Assembly (NCBI GenBank): GCA_913778905.1
Contig: CAJYYA010000011.1
Location: forward strand, 34,523-98,522
Source: an uncultured Naasia sp.
GTDB lineage: Bacteria > Actinomycetota > Actinomycetes > Actinomycetales > Microbacteriaceae
Reading direction: 5' to 3'
Length of the DNA: 64,000 nt
How positions within the stretch are numbered: position 1 is the stretch's first letter; every line of letters starts with the position of its first letter. The translations under genes and the position numbers were made by a program. The notes beneath the pieces were generated by a model. It searched no databases, was not told the DNA's origin, and worked only from the letters and a program-made list of their open reading frames with translations. This document shows, piece after piece, positions 40,999 to 49,458 of the stretch.

Positions 40999-42513
40999 AT
41001 GCCGGCATCGTTGCGCGACCTGCTCGCCGAGTCAGACTTCCATCTGCGCGTCCTTACGGGGGTGGAGGATGAGGCGGCGCTCGACGCACCCCTTGTCTGG
41101 GCCCATTCGTCGGATCTCGTCGATCCGACGCCATGGCTCGAACCCGGTCAACTGCTTCTCACGGACGGCGTGCACTTCAGCGGCCGGGACGGGCCGGAGT
41201 TCTCTGAGGAGTACGTGGCGCGCCTCCGCGGTCGCGGCATCCGGGCCCTCGGATTCGCGACCGGGGTCGTGCACGACGAGGTTCCGCCCGCCCTGGTGGT
41301 CGCGTGCGAGCGCCAGGGTCTGCCCCTCGTCGAGGTGGCCGAGCTCACCCCGTTCATGGCCATCATCCGTTTCGTCGCCGACGTCATCTCGCGTGAGCAG
41401 CGCGAGAGGCTCGAGTGGTCGCTCGACGCGCAGCGCCGCGTCGCCCGGGCGGCGCTCCGACCCGACGGACTCGCCGCGATCCTGGCCGAGCTGGAGCACT
41501 CGCTCGATTGCTGGGTCGCGCTCTACGACACCCTCGGTCAGCGGGTGCATCTGCCCACGCGCATCGCCGTGCCGGCCGCGGCCGAGCAGGCGGTGGACGC
41601 GGCGGTGAGGCACGCGCTGGCGCGGGGGACTCGCGCCGGCCTCCGCCTGGACGATGGGGGCGGCGTCACGCTGCAGACCATCGGGCAGCGGGATCGTCTG
41701 CGCGGTGTGCTCGCCGTCGGCACTGCGACTCCTCTCGATCCGGCCGGTAACGACCTGGTAGCGAGCGTCATCGCTCTCGCGAGCATCGCGCTCGAGCAGC
41801 GCCGGGCCCTCGACTCATCTCGGCGCCAGTTGCGGTCGGGTCTCTTCGAGCTGCTGTTGGCAGGTTCGGTCGACGTGGCGAGTCGGACGGCCCGCGAGGT
41901 GTGGGGTGCGTTGCCGGGCGAGCCGGTGCGGGTGAGCCTGCTCAGTGAACCGGTGCAGGGGGACTCGCTTCTCGACGAGCTGGAGGTGCTCGCCGAGGAG
42001 GACGGATCCGCCCTCTTCTTCGCCGAGCACGAGGAGCGGCTCGTCGTGATCACCGGGAGCGACGATCTCGCTCCATTGGAGCGGACCCTCGCCCGCCACG
42101 GCATGGTGGCGGGAAGCTCGGCGCCGACGGGGTGGGACGGACTCGACCACGCCCTCGGCGAGGCACGGCGCGCGGCCGACTACGCGAACGGGACCGCTGG
42201 CCTGCTCCGCTTCGAGGACGTCGCCGCCCGGGGAATACTCGGTCTGCTCGCGACGGGGGGCGCGGACTCCGTAGCCCGGCGGATGTTGTCACCGCTGCTC
42301 GATCCGGATGGAGCCGTCCTGCTGGAATCGGCGCGTGTCTGGCTGAGCCGTCACGGCGCATGGGAACCCGCGGCGCGAGAACTCGGCGTCCACCGGCACA
42401 CCCTGCGGAACCGCATCTCGGCCGTCGAAGCCGCTCTCGGCATCGACCTCGACGAGGCATCGGCTCGCATGGAACTGTGGGCCGCCCTGGTCCTGCTCCC
42501 TCGCGGCCGGTGA
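40999..42513 (+). CDS. PucR/CdaR-family transcriptional regulator
   Basis: 504 residues. N-terminal PucR domain (LRDLLAESDFHLRVLTGVED, then HSSDLVDPTPWLEPGQLLLT), a middle GGDEF-like/GAF region (about 280-420) and the C-terminal helix-turn-helix PucR_C/HTH_30 with HGAWEPAARELGVHRHTLRNRISAVEAALG (about 455-484). GAAGGGGG ribosome-binding site seven bases before ATG 40999. Divergent from the aminotransferase operon, and probably its activator; this family often controls amino-acid, purine or polyamine breakdown. Confidence 0.9.
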   Translation: MPASLRDLLAESDFHLRVLTGVEDEAALDAPLVWAHSSDLVDPTPWLEPGQLLLTDGVHFSGRDGPEFSEEYVARLRGRGIRALGFATGVVHDEVPPALVVACERQGLPLVEVAELTPFMAIIRFVADVISREQRERLEWSLDAQRRVARAALRPDGLAAILAELEHSLDCWVALYDTLGQRVHLPTRIAVPAAAEQAVDAAVRHALARGTRAGLRLDDGGGVTLQTIGQRDRLRGVLAVGTATPLDPAGNDLVASVIALASIALEQRRALDSSRRQLRSGLFELLLAGSVDVASRTAREVWGALPGEPVRVSLLSEPVQGDSLLDELEVLAEEDGSALFFAEHEERLVVITGSDDLAPLERTLARHGMVAGSSAPTGWDGLDHALGEARRAADYANGTAGLLRFEDVAARGILGLLATGGADSVARRMLSPLLDPDGAVLLESARVWLSRHGAWEPAARELGVHRHTLRNRISAVEAALGIDLDEASARMELWAALVLLPRGR

Positions 42514-42524
42514 GAGCCGAGCTC

Positions 42525-44276
42525 TCAGGCGGACGCGCGTGACCGGCGGGTTCCACCTGTGCAGAGCAGTGTCGCGCCCGCGAGCAGTGCGGCGAGTGCC
42601 AGCAGAGACTGCCACCTGAACTCCGCGCCGGTTGCGGCCAGTGCCACCGGGCGTTCCGGCGCGTCACTCGGTGCCGGGCGGTTCTCGACGACCTCGGCGA
42701 GAACCGCCCGCGCGTCGATGAGACCGGCGCCGACGACGTTCTCGGCGGCGATTCCCGGGTGGCTGGCCGTCACGGCCCGCGCCGTCGACCGCAACAGCTC
42801 GCGCGCCCGTCGCTGGTCGATGCTCGGGTCCGCCTGCAGGGCCAGCGCCATGACCGCGGCCGCATTCGGTGCCGCGGCGGAGGTCCCGCTGAAGACGAAC
42901 ATCCCCGGGTCGTCGGCGGGCGTGCCGAGCACCGAGTTGCGCACTCTGTCGACCGACATCACGTCGGGCACGCGGTTGATCTGAGGCGCCGGGAGGGCTC
43001 GAGCGGCCGGGCCCTGCGGTGTGAACAGATAGACGCTGGGACCCGCGGACGAGAACTCCTCGGGGACGAGCGGGTCGTCCGCCGGCGCGGCCGCCACGGA
43101 GATGGTCGCAGGATCACCGTTGTGGCCATAGATGGAACGTCCCACGGTGTCATCACCCTGCGACGTCGGGTACTCGGCGGAGGCGAGCATGTACCCGGGC
43201 ATGCGCAGGGCGAGCCGCGGAGTGACGACGGTCGACGGGGCGGCCGGATTCGAGACCCGGACCATCGCGATTTCGAGTTGTGCGGTGATCTGACGGGGCG
43301 GAAGGGTGATCTCATACCCGGGAACCCCCGAGGGAAGGCGTTTCGGACTCTGGGAAAGAGCCACGCCGTTCAGAAGCGCCACGGGCACGAAGTCCGCCTC
43401 CGGATCTCCGGCGGGCTCGCCCCACTGCAGGTAGAGCAACTCCCCACCGTTGGTGACGATGGTGTAACCGAGAGTGGCATCGGGTGCGGGGCTATGACTG
43501 AAATCCATGCAGTCGAACGAGCCTACGGAACCGTAGGCGATCACCGCGTCGACGACGACCTCGGGGCAGGTCGTCGGGCGGAAGGCGACGGTGTCCCACC
43601 CGCTGATCTCGGTGGTGGTCTGGCCCTCTCGCGGACGGAAGGCCGCTCCCGCGCCGTTCCCGGCCGATGAGAGGTAGACCTTCCCGGAGGCGGTCGCCCT
43701 TTCGATGGCCTGTCCCGCCACCGATTGCTGGAAGAAGGTCTCTTTGCCGGTGCCCACATCGTCGACGATCACGTCGGCCCCGGCGGCCGACAGGGCGTCG
43801 ATCCCCGCGGCGATGGATTCGGGATCCTCATCGTCGACGGAGGTGAACATGAGACGGGCCCCCGGCGCGATCCCGTGGACGAGTTGCAGCATGGCCCTGC
43901 CCTCGTTGTGGGTCCCGTCCGTCCGGTCTGCGAGCACCGAGACCGGGGCCGTGCGCCCGCACGGATTGCCGGGGCCCGGGAGCAGCCCCGCCGCCACGTC
44001 GTCCGCGGGGGTGGGGAGTCCGGGCAGAGGGGCGGCGTAGGAGTCGGAGATGACCCCGACGGTGACGCCTGATCCGTCGACCCCGTAGTCGAGACGGGCG
44101 AGATCGGACCGGAGGGCCGGATCCGCGTCGACGGGAATGGAACGGCACGACTCGGTCGGAGAGGCGAAGGCGGCCGGCGCGGGAAGAGCCAGGACCACGA
44201 GCAGCGCCCCGATGGTCAGAGCCCCGAGTGAGCGCCCGATCCGGACACGACGGTTGCGACGACTCGACTCGAACAT
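42525..44276 (-). CDS. Secreted, wall-anchored S8 (subtilisin-like) serine protease
   Basis: 583 residues from ATG 44276. Signal peptide: RRNRRVRIGR then a hydrophobic core and Ala-rich cleavage region near residue 38. Catalytic triad visible as Asp78 (VGVISDSY), His123 (DGTHNEGRA) and Ser466 (FSGTSAAAPN). The C-terminus has LAATGAE, a class E sortase-type LAxTG signal, then a hydrophobic helix and RRSRAS tail. The spacing of Asp and His is short, and a long insert separates them from Ser. The first 23 in-frame residues from 44345 lack signal-peptide character. Downstream of mmsA on the same strand; substrate unknown. Confidence 0.87.
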   Translation of the reverse strand: MFESSRRNRRVRIGRSLGALTIGALLVVLALPAPAAFASPTESCRSIPVDADPALRSDLARLDYGVDGSGVTVGVISDSYAAPLPGLPTPADDVAAGLLPGPGNPCGRTAPVSVLADRTDGTHNEGRAMLQLVHGIAPGARLMFTSVDDEDPESIAAGIDALSAAGADVIVDDVGTGKETFFQQSVAGQAIERATASGKVYLSSAGNGAGAAFRPREGQTTTEISGWDTVAFRPTTCPEVVVDAVIAYGSVGSFDCMDFSHSPAPDATLGYTIVTNGGELLYLQWGEPAGDPEADFVPVALLNGVALSQSPKRLPSGVPGYEITLPPRQITAQLEIAMVRVSNPAAPSTVVTPRLALRMPGYMLASAEYPTSQGDDTVGRSIYGHNGDPATISVAAAPADDPLVPEEFSSAGPSVYLFTPQGPAARALPAPQINRVPDVMSVDRVRNSVLGTPADDPGMFVFSGTSAAAPNAAAVMALALQADPSIDQRRARELLRSTARAVTASHPGIAAENVVGAGLIDARAVLAEVVENRPAPSDAPERPVALAATGAEFRWQSLLALAALLAGATLLCTGGTRRSRASA

Positions 44277-44433
44277 GGTCCCCCCGGACGACTCGCGGCC
44301 TGGGAGCCGCACGAACGCTGAGAGGTTATCGACAGGAGGGACCATCCGCTCGCCGACTCGCAGGTCCTGTGACCATCCTTGTCCCCTCTGTGGATGCGCG
44401 ACGCTGGTCCGGCCGTCCTGAGCGGGTTGTCGC

Positions 44434-45948
44434 TCAGGAGGTCTGCGGAAACCCCAGGTTGATCCCGCCGTGGGACGGGTCGAGCCACCGCGAGGTGACG
44501 GCCTTCTGCTGGGTGAAGAAGCGCACTCCTTCGGCGCCGTGGGCCTTCGTGTCGCCGAAGAGCGACGACTTCCAGCCGCCGAACGAGAACGTCGCGACGG
44601 GGACGGGGATGGGCACGTTGATCCCGATCATCCCGACCTCGACCTCGTTCTGGAACCGGCGGGCGGCGCCGCCGTCGTTGGTGAAGATGGCCGTGCCGTT
44701 GCCGAAGGCCCCTCGGTTGACGAGGTCGACGCCCTCCTCGAAGGAGGCCACGCGGACGATGGACAGCACCGGTCCGAAGATCTCCTCGGTGTAGGCGCGC
44801 GAGGTCGTCGGCACTCTGTCGAGCAGGGTGGGGCCGAGCCAGAACCCGTCCGGCTCGCCATCGACCTCGATGCCGCGGCCGTCGATGACGACCTCCGCGC
44901 CGTCGGCCTGGGCGATGTCGATGTAGGAAGCGACCTTGTCGCGGTGCTGCTGCGTGACGAGGGGGCCCATGTCGCAGCCGCGGCGGCCGTCGCCGATGCG
45001 GAGCTTCGAGGCGCGATCCCGGATCTTGGTGATCAGCTCGTCGGCGACCGGCTCCACCGCCACGACGACCGAGATCGCCATGCAGCGCTCGCCGGCGGAG
45101 CCGAACCCCGCGTTGATGGCGGAATCGGCGACCAGGTCGAGGTCGGCGTCGGGCAGTACGAGCATGTGGTTCTTCGCCCCGCCGAGCGCCTGCACGCGCT
45201 TTCCGTGCTTCGTTCCGGTCTCGTAGACGTACTGCGCGATGGGCGTCGATCCGACGAACGAGATGGAGCGGACGTCGGGATGCGTGAGCAGCCCGTCGAC
45301 GGCCACCTTGTCGCCGTTCAGCACGGTGAACACGCCGTCCGGCAGGCCCGCCTCCTTCCAGAGCTCGGCCAGCCAGATCGCGGCGGACGGATCCTTCTCG
45401 CTCGGCTTGAGTACGACGGTGTTGCCTGCCGCGATGGCGATGGGGAAGAACCACATGGGCACCATGGCCGGGAAGTTGAAGGGGCTGATGATGCCCACGA
45501 CTCCGAGCGGCTGCTTGAGGGAGTAGACGTCGACCCCGGTCGACACCTGCTCGGAGAACTCACCTTTGAGGTGGTGTGCCAGCCCCGTCGCGAACTCCAC
45601 GACCTCCTGACCCCGCGAGATCTCGCCGAGCGAGTCGGAGAGCACCTTGCCGTGTTCGGCCGTGATGATGGCGGCGAGCTCGTCCTTCTTCGCATTGAGC
45701 AGTTCGCGGAACGTGAAGACGATCTGCTGACGCTTCGCGAGCGATGTCTCGCGCCAGGCGGGGAACGCGGCCTTCGCGGACGCGACGGCGGCGTCGACCT
45801 CGGCCTGGTCGGCCAGTGCCACCTCGCGCGTGACCACGCCGCGAGCCGGGTCGTACACCGGCGCGGTCCGTCCGGACGTCGATGGCACATGCGCGCCCCC
45901 GATCCAGTGGCCGACGACGGGCAGCGATGCGGGCTCGGTGGCGTTCAT
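44434..45948 (-). CDS. mmsA: Methylmalonate-semialdehyde dehydrogenase (CoA-acylating)
   Basis: 504 residues. Oxidises methylmalonate or malonate semialdehyde to propionyl-CoA or acetyl-CoA with NAD and CoA, releasing CO2. MmsA signatures: SPFNFPAMVPMWFFPIAIAAGN, FVGSTPIAQYVYETG, ALGGAKNHMLVLPDADLDL and catalytic Cys289 in GSAGERCMAIS. The Glu general base of ordinary aldehyde dehydrogenases is replaced as in MmsA. It belongs to valine, inositol or beta-alanine breakdown; the nearby omega-aminotransferase favours the last. Confidence 0.95.
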   Translation of the reverse strand: MNATEPASLPVVGHWIGGAHVPSTSGRTAPVYDPARGVVTREVALADQAEVDAAVASAKAAFPAWRETSLAKRQQIVFTFRELLNAKKDELAAIITAEHGKVLSDSLGEISRGQEVVEFATGLAHHLKGEFSEQVSTGVDVYSLKQPLGVVGIISPFNFPAMVPMWFFPIAIAAGNTVVLKPSEKDPSAAIWLAELWKEAGLPDGVFTVLNGDKVAVDGLLTHPDVRSISFVGSTPIAQYVYETGTKHGKRVQALGGAKNHMLVLPDADLDLVADSAINAGFGSAGERCMAISVVVAVEPVADELITKIRDRASKLRIGDGRRGCDMGPLVTQQHRDKVASYIDIAQADGAEVVIDGRGIEVDGEPDGFWLGPTLLDRVPTTSRAYTEEIFGPVLSIVRVASFEEGVDLVNRGAFGNGTAIFTNDGGAARRFQNEVEVGMIGINVPIPVPVATFSFGGWKSSLFGDTKAHGAEGVRFFTQQKAVTSRWLDPSHGGINLGFPQTS

Positions 45949-46102
45949 GCTCCAGAGCGTAGGAGCGCGCCGACGAGCGCGGTGCGCGGATCTGTCGAGA
46001 GCTCGAGCGACGGATGGACGAACCGTCGCGGCGAACCGGTCACGAACAGCGGCGGTCGAAGTCGGGTCGGTGAATGGTCAGCCGCTCATTCGACACTGAG
46101 AC

Positions 46103-46723
46103 ATGCGCATTCTTCACATCATCTCTTCGCCCCGCCATGAGGGGGCGTCGGTGACCATCGCCTCCGCCCTGATCGGGACGCTTCGTGAGAAGCACCCGGA
46201 TGCCGACCTCGACACCCTCGACGTCTGGCGGGAGGACCTCCCCGAGTTCGATCAGCGCATCATCGAGGCGAAGTACAAGTGGGTGGCCGGCGATGAGCTC
46301 GACGAAGCGGAGGCGGCGGCGTGGTCGCAGATCGAGTCGCTCGCGGAGCGGATCCGGGAGGCCGATCGGATCGTGCTCGGAGTGCCGATGTGGAACTGGT
46401 CGATTCCCTACAAGCTCAAGCAACTCATCGACCTCGTGGCCCAGCGCAATCTGCTCTTCACTTATGACGGGGTCCACTTCGGCCCGGCCGTCGATGTCGC
46501 GCGGGCCGATGTGGTGTTCGTGCGGGGTCAGTACTACGGCGAAGACGGCCCTACTCCCGGGTCCATGTTCGATCACCAGGTCGCGTTCGTGAAGTTCTTC
46601 CTCCGCACCATCGGGGTGCGCGACGTGCGCTCCCTCATCGTGGACCGAACCTGGGATCCCGCCGCCGACGAAGCGATCGCAGACGGGATCGAGCGCGCCC
46701 GAGGGCTCGGCGCGGCCGACTGA
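46103..46723 (+). CDS. FMN-dependent NADH:quinone reductase / azoreductase-like flavodoxin-fold protein
   Basis: 206 residues. N-terminal LHIISSPRHEGASVTIASAL (FMN phosphate loop), VLGVPMWNWSIPYKLKQLID (flavin isoalloxazine contact, about 92-112) and FTYDGVHFGP in the AzoR-typical position. This is the flavodoxin-like FMN-dependent AzoR family, dimeric, reducing quinones, azo or nitro compounds with NADH. Stands alone between divergent mmsA and the convergent deaminase gene. Role probably detoxification. Confidence 0.87.
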   Translation: MRILHIISSPRHEGASVTIASALIGTLREKHPDADLDTLDVWREDLPEFDQRIIEAKYKWVAGDELDEAEAAAWSQIESLAERIREADRIVLGVPMWNWSIPYKLKQLIDLVAQRNLLFTYDGVHFGPAVDVARADVVFVRGQYYGEDGPTPGSMFDHQVAFVKFFLRTIGVRDVRSLIVDRTWDPAADEAIADGIERARGLGAAD

Positions 46724-46741
46724 AAGCGGCCCGATCAGTCC

Positions 46742-47215
46742 TCAGCCGGGGTGCTTCGCGGTCCACTCGCGGAACGGACCCGTGGGGTCCTCGACCTCGA
46801 CCTGTGCTGTCGCCAGAGCTCGCTCGTCGACCGGCTTGGAGTACTCGTCATAGAAGGTGGCCAGTGTCATGAGTCGGTTGCCGTCCTCGTAGTGCTCGCC
46901 CTCCTGCTCACGCGTCGCCGCGTAGACGAGCCGGTCGGGCTGCGCGTAATAGACGGCACCCAAGCACATGGGGCAGGGGTAGGCGGTCACGAACATGTCG
47001 TATCCGGTCAGGTCGCTGATGCCCTCCGCCGCCGCTGCTCGAATCGCCCGGATCTCCGCGTGCGCCGTGGGGTCACCCTCTTGGGCGACGTGGTTGACCG
47101 CCTCGACGACGATCTCACCGTCCTTGACGATCAGGCAGGCGAACGGTTTGCCGCCCTCACGGACATTGTCCATGGCGCGGGAGACGGCAATAGTGGTGAG
47201 TTCACGGTCGTTCAT
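46742..47215 (-). CDS. Nucleobase deaminase of the CDA family (guanine deaminase-like)
   Basis: 157 residues, cytoplasmic zinc enzyme. Zinc/catalytic motif His52-Ala-Glu54 (TAHAEIRAIR) and Cys81-Pro-Met-Cys84 (PCPMCLGAVYY). Closest in layout to GuaD-type guanine deaminases and related nucleoside deaminases; tRNA adenosine deaminase (TadA) is less likely, since a KAGA-type region is lacking. ATG 47215 with no partner in operon. Connects to purine salvage or breakdown. Confidence 0.85.
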   Translation of the reverse strand: MNDRELTTIAVSRAMDNVREGGKPFACLIVKDGEIVVEAVNHVAQEGDPTAHAEIRAIRAAAAEGISDLTGYDMFVTAYPCPMCLGAVYYAQPDRLVYAATREQEGEHYEDGNRLMTLATFYDEYSKPVDERALATAQVEVEDPTGPFREWTAKHPG

Positions 47216-47319
47216 CGGAGCAACGTAGTTCGACGGTTCTGAACGTGAGCTTCGGTTCTCCTCCGCGCAGAGTGAATCATCCGGTCGGTCGCGTTCACGA
47301 GGTCAGCGCGCCGGGCGGA

Positions 47320-48258
47320 TCACGCCGGGAAGCGCACTCCGGTCAGCTCCTCCGACACGCTCCATAGACGGGCGGCGTCGGCAGGAATCGCGACGCGGGA
47401 GTAGGGCGCCTGCTCCGCCGGGGCGCCGCCGAGATGGCCGGGCCCGCTCGGACCGTACATGCGACCGCCGGTCCGCGTAGACGTCGCCGCCAGCAGAGCA
47501 GGCAGAGAAGCGGTGTCGACCGTGCCCACGAGCAGTCCGAGGCGGGATAGCAGACGGATGAGTCGCACGTCGAGTCCGTCGCGCGTGCGTCCCGTCGCGG
47601 TGCGGGCCGCGAGGAGGCTGGTGGGGGCGACTCCCGGGTGCGCGAGGTCGCTGATGATTCCCCAACCACCCGCCCTGCTACGGCGATCCAACTCGAGCCC
47701 GAAAAGCCCCTGTGCGATCTTCGACGAACTGTAGGCGTGCATGGCGCTGTATCGGCGCTCCCACTGGAGGTCGTCCCAACACACCGCTCCCTGATTCGCC
47801 GAGACACTGATCTGCGACACGACCCGGGCCGATCCCGCCCGCAGGAGCGGCAGCAGCCGTCCGATGAGGGCGAAGTGACCGAGATGATTCGTGCCGAACT
47901 GCAGCTCGAAGCCGTCCTCGGTCTCGCGCCGAGCCGGCGGCGTCATCACCCCGGCATTGGCGACCAGCATGTCGAGAGGATCGCCCCGCTCGACTAGCCG
48001 ACCGGCAAGGGCCTCCACCGATGACAGCGACGCGAGATCCAGCTCGAGCAACTCGACGCTTCCCGTGGGGTGCTCGTCGAGGATGGCCGCCCTGGCGCGT
48101 CGGCCCTTCCCCAGGTCGCGAACCGGTAGCAACACCTCTGCACCGGCCCCGGTGAGACGGGTGGCGAGCGCGAGCCCGATTCCGTCGCTGCCGCCGGTGA
48201 GGAGGGCGCGGCGACCCGTGAGGTCGGGGATGGTGATGTCGATGCGACGGCTGGACAA
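47320..48258 (-). CDS. Short-chain dehydrogenase/reductase (SDR)
   Basis: 312 residues from TTG 48258, chosen because GGGAGG lies seven bases upstream and no ATG/GTG is closer. NAD(P)-binding TGGSDGIG (about 21-28), NAG motif (VANAGVMTPP, about 99-108), catalytic Tyr176 and Lys180 in AYSSSKIAQG. Similar to retinol-dehydrogenase/protochlorophyllide-reductase-type SDRs, usual length. The divergent XRE gene at 48418 is a likely local regulator; the pair is common in actinobacteria. Confidence 0.87.
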   Translation of the reverse strand: MSSRRIDITIPDLTGRRALLTGGSDGIGLALATRLTGAGAEVLLPVRDLGKGRRARAAILDEHPTGSVELLELDLASLSSVEALAGRLVERGDPLDMLVANAGVMTPPARRETEDGFELQFGTNHLGHFALIGRLLPLLRAGSARVVSQISVSANQGAVCWDDLQWERRYSAMHAYSSSKIAQGLFGLELDRRSRAGGWGIISDLAHPGVAPTSLLAARTATGRTRDGLDVRLIRLLSRLGLLVGTVDTASLPALLAATSTRTGGRMYGPSGPGHLGGAPAEQAPYSRVAIPADAARLWSVSEELTGVRFPA

Positions 48259-48417
48259 GGTGCTACCTCCCGGTGGCGGCGACACGGGCTGTCCGGTCGG
48301 CCGCCACCAGCCTGGGCTCTGCGACGAGGGCGAACCAGTGCTCGTCGAGACATGGATCGGCGAGCAGTGGCTGAGGATCGACAGACCGGAGAGGATGAGT
48401 GAAACCGGGGAGGTCGT

Positions 48418-49278
48418 GTGCGTCAGATGGATTCCGTGGGACTGGCCGAGTTCCTCCGCAACCGCCGCGAGGCTCTGCAGCCCGAGGACGTCGGACTGCC
48501 GCGCACGGCACGTCGACGCACGAGCGGCCTCCGTCGGGAAGAGGTGGCGGCGCTCGCCAGCATGTCGGCCGACTACTACGCGCGGATCGAACGCGGCAAC
48601 AGTCCGCAACCGTCCGAGCAGATGCTCGCGGCGGTCGCGCAGGGCCTCCATCTCGCCGTCGAGGAGCGCGACCACCTGTTCCGTCTCGCGGGGCATCAGC
48701 CGCCACTGCGGGGGAGCGGCAACGACCACATCGCCCCCGGACTGCTGCGCATCCTCGACCGGCTACGGGACACACCGGCCGAGATCGTCACCGACCTCGG
48801 TGAGACGCTCCGGCAGACACCCCTCGGCATTGCGCTGACGGGAGACGCCACCCGCTTCGCGGGCCCCGAGCGCAGCATCGGCTACCGCTGGTTCACGATG
48901 CCGGAGAGTCGGCGCCTTTACGCGGAGGAAGACCACGCTTTCCTGTCCCGACTCTGGGTGTCGGGGCTCAGGGAGGCGTCGACCCGGGGCGGCCCGGCGT
49001 CGAAGGCAGCACGGTACGTCGACCTGCTGCGGCCGAAGAGCGCTGAGTTCCGAGAGCTCTGGGCTACGCACGAAGTCGGCGTTCGACCCGGGCCGGTGAA
49101 GCACTTCGTCCATCCGGAGCTCGGTCGGCTCGAGCTCACCTGTCAGACCCTGGTCGATCCGGAGCAGTCGCACTACCTGCTCGTCTATACGGCGGCGCCC
49201 GGATCGGAGAGCCAGGAGAAGCTTCGCCTTCTCGAGGTGATCGGAAGCCAGTCGATGCGAGGAGCGGATCGCGTCTGA
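48418..49278 (+). CDS. XRE-family regulator with MmyB-like ligand-binding domain
   Basis: 286 residues. N-terminal helix-turn-helix (FLRNRREALQPEDVGL, then RRTSGLRREEVAALASMSADYYARIERG, about 11-60) with the motif characteristic of the MmyB group, followed by the MmyB C-terminal domain (about 105-265). GGGGAGG ribosome-binding site before GTG 48418; ATG 48427 is an alternative. Divergent from the SDR gene, which it presumably controls. The stop codon is the loop of a perfect hairpin. Confidence 0.9.
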   Translation: MRQMDSVGLAEFLRNRREALQPEDVGLPRTARRRTSGLRREEVAALASMSADYYARIERGNSPQPSEQMLAAVAQGLHLAVEERDHLFRLAGHQPPLRGSGNDHIAPGLLRILDRLRDTPAEIVTDLGETLRQTPLGIALTGDATRFAGPERSIGYRWFTMPESRRLYAEEDHAFLSRLWVSGLREASTRGGPASKAARYVDLLRPKSAEFRELWATHEVGVRPGPVKHFVHPELGRLELTCQTLVDPEQSHYLLVYTAAPGSESQEKLRLLEVIGSQSMRGADRV

Positions 49279-49288
49279 GACGCGATCC
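49266..49288 (+). terminator. Perfect 10-bp hairpin whose loop is the stop codon
   Basis: GGATCGCGTC (49266-49275), loop TGA (the stop of the XRE gene), GACGCGATCC (49279-49288). No T-run follows. A second hairpin CCCTGC-GGAG-GCAGGG lies at 49311-49326. Together they probably end the transcript. Confidence 0.6.
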
Positions 49289-49458
49289 GTCATTCGCAAT
49301 GCGTGACAGGCCCTGCGGAGGCAGGGTCCATGTCGCGCGTCTCCTCCACAGCCACCGGCATGTGGCGATCTATGCACAGTGGGCAAACCCAAAATACGGA
49401 CCTGATCTGCACATTTCCCGCCGCAGGCGATGTCGGAGGTGCATGGTTGAGTTGAGCC

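Noticed and set aside
39231..41000. Long open frame on the minus strand covering cupin and aminotransferase
   Set aside because: Only the cupin part has protein character; the rest is an out-of-frame reading of the aminotransferase caused by GC-rich codon bias.
46002..46020. GACGGATGG upstream of the azoreductase as another CsrA site
   Set aside because: No flanking stem, about 90 bases from the start codon and not a motility gene; the core differs from CCACGGAT.
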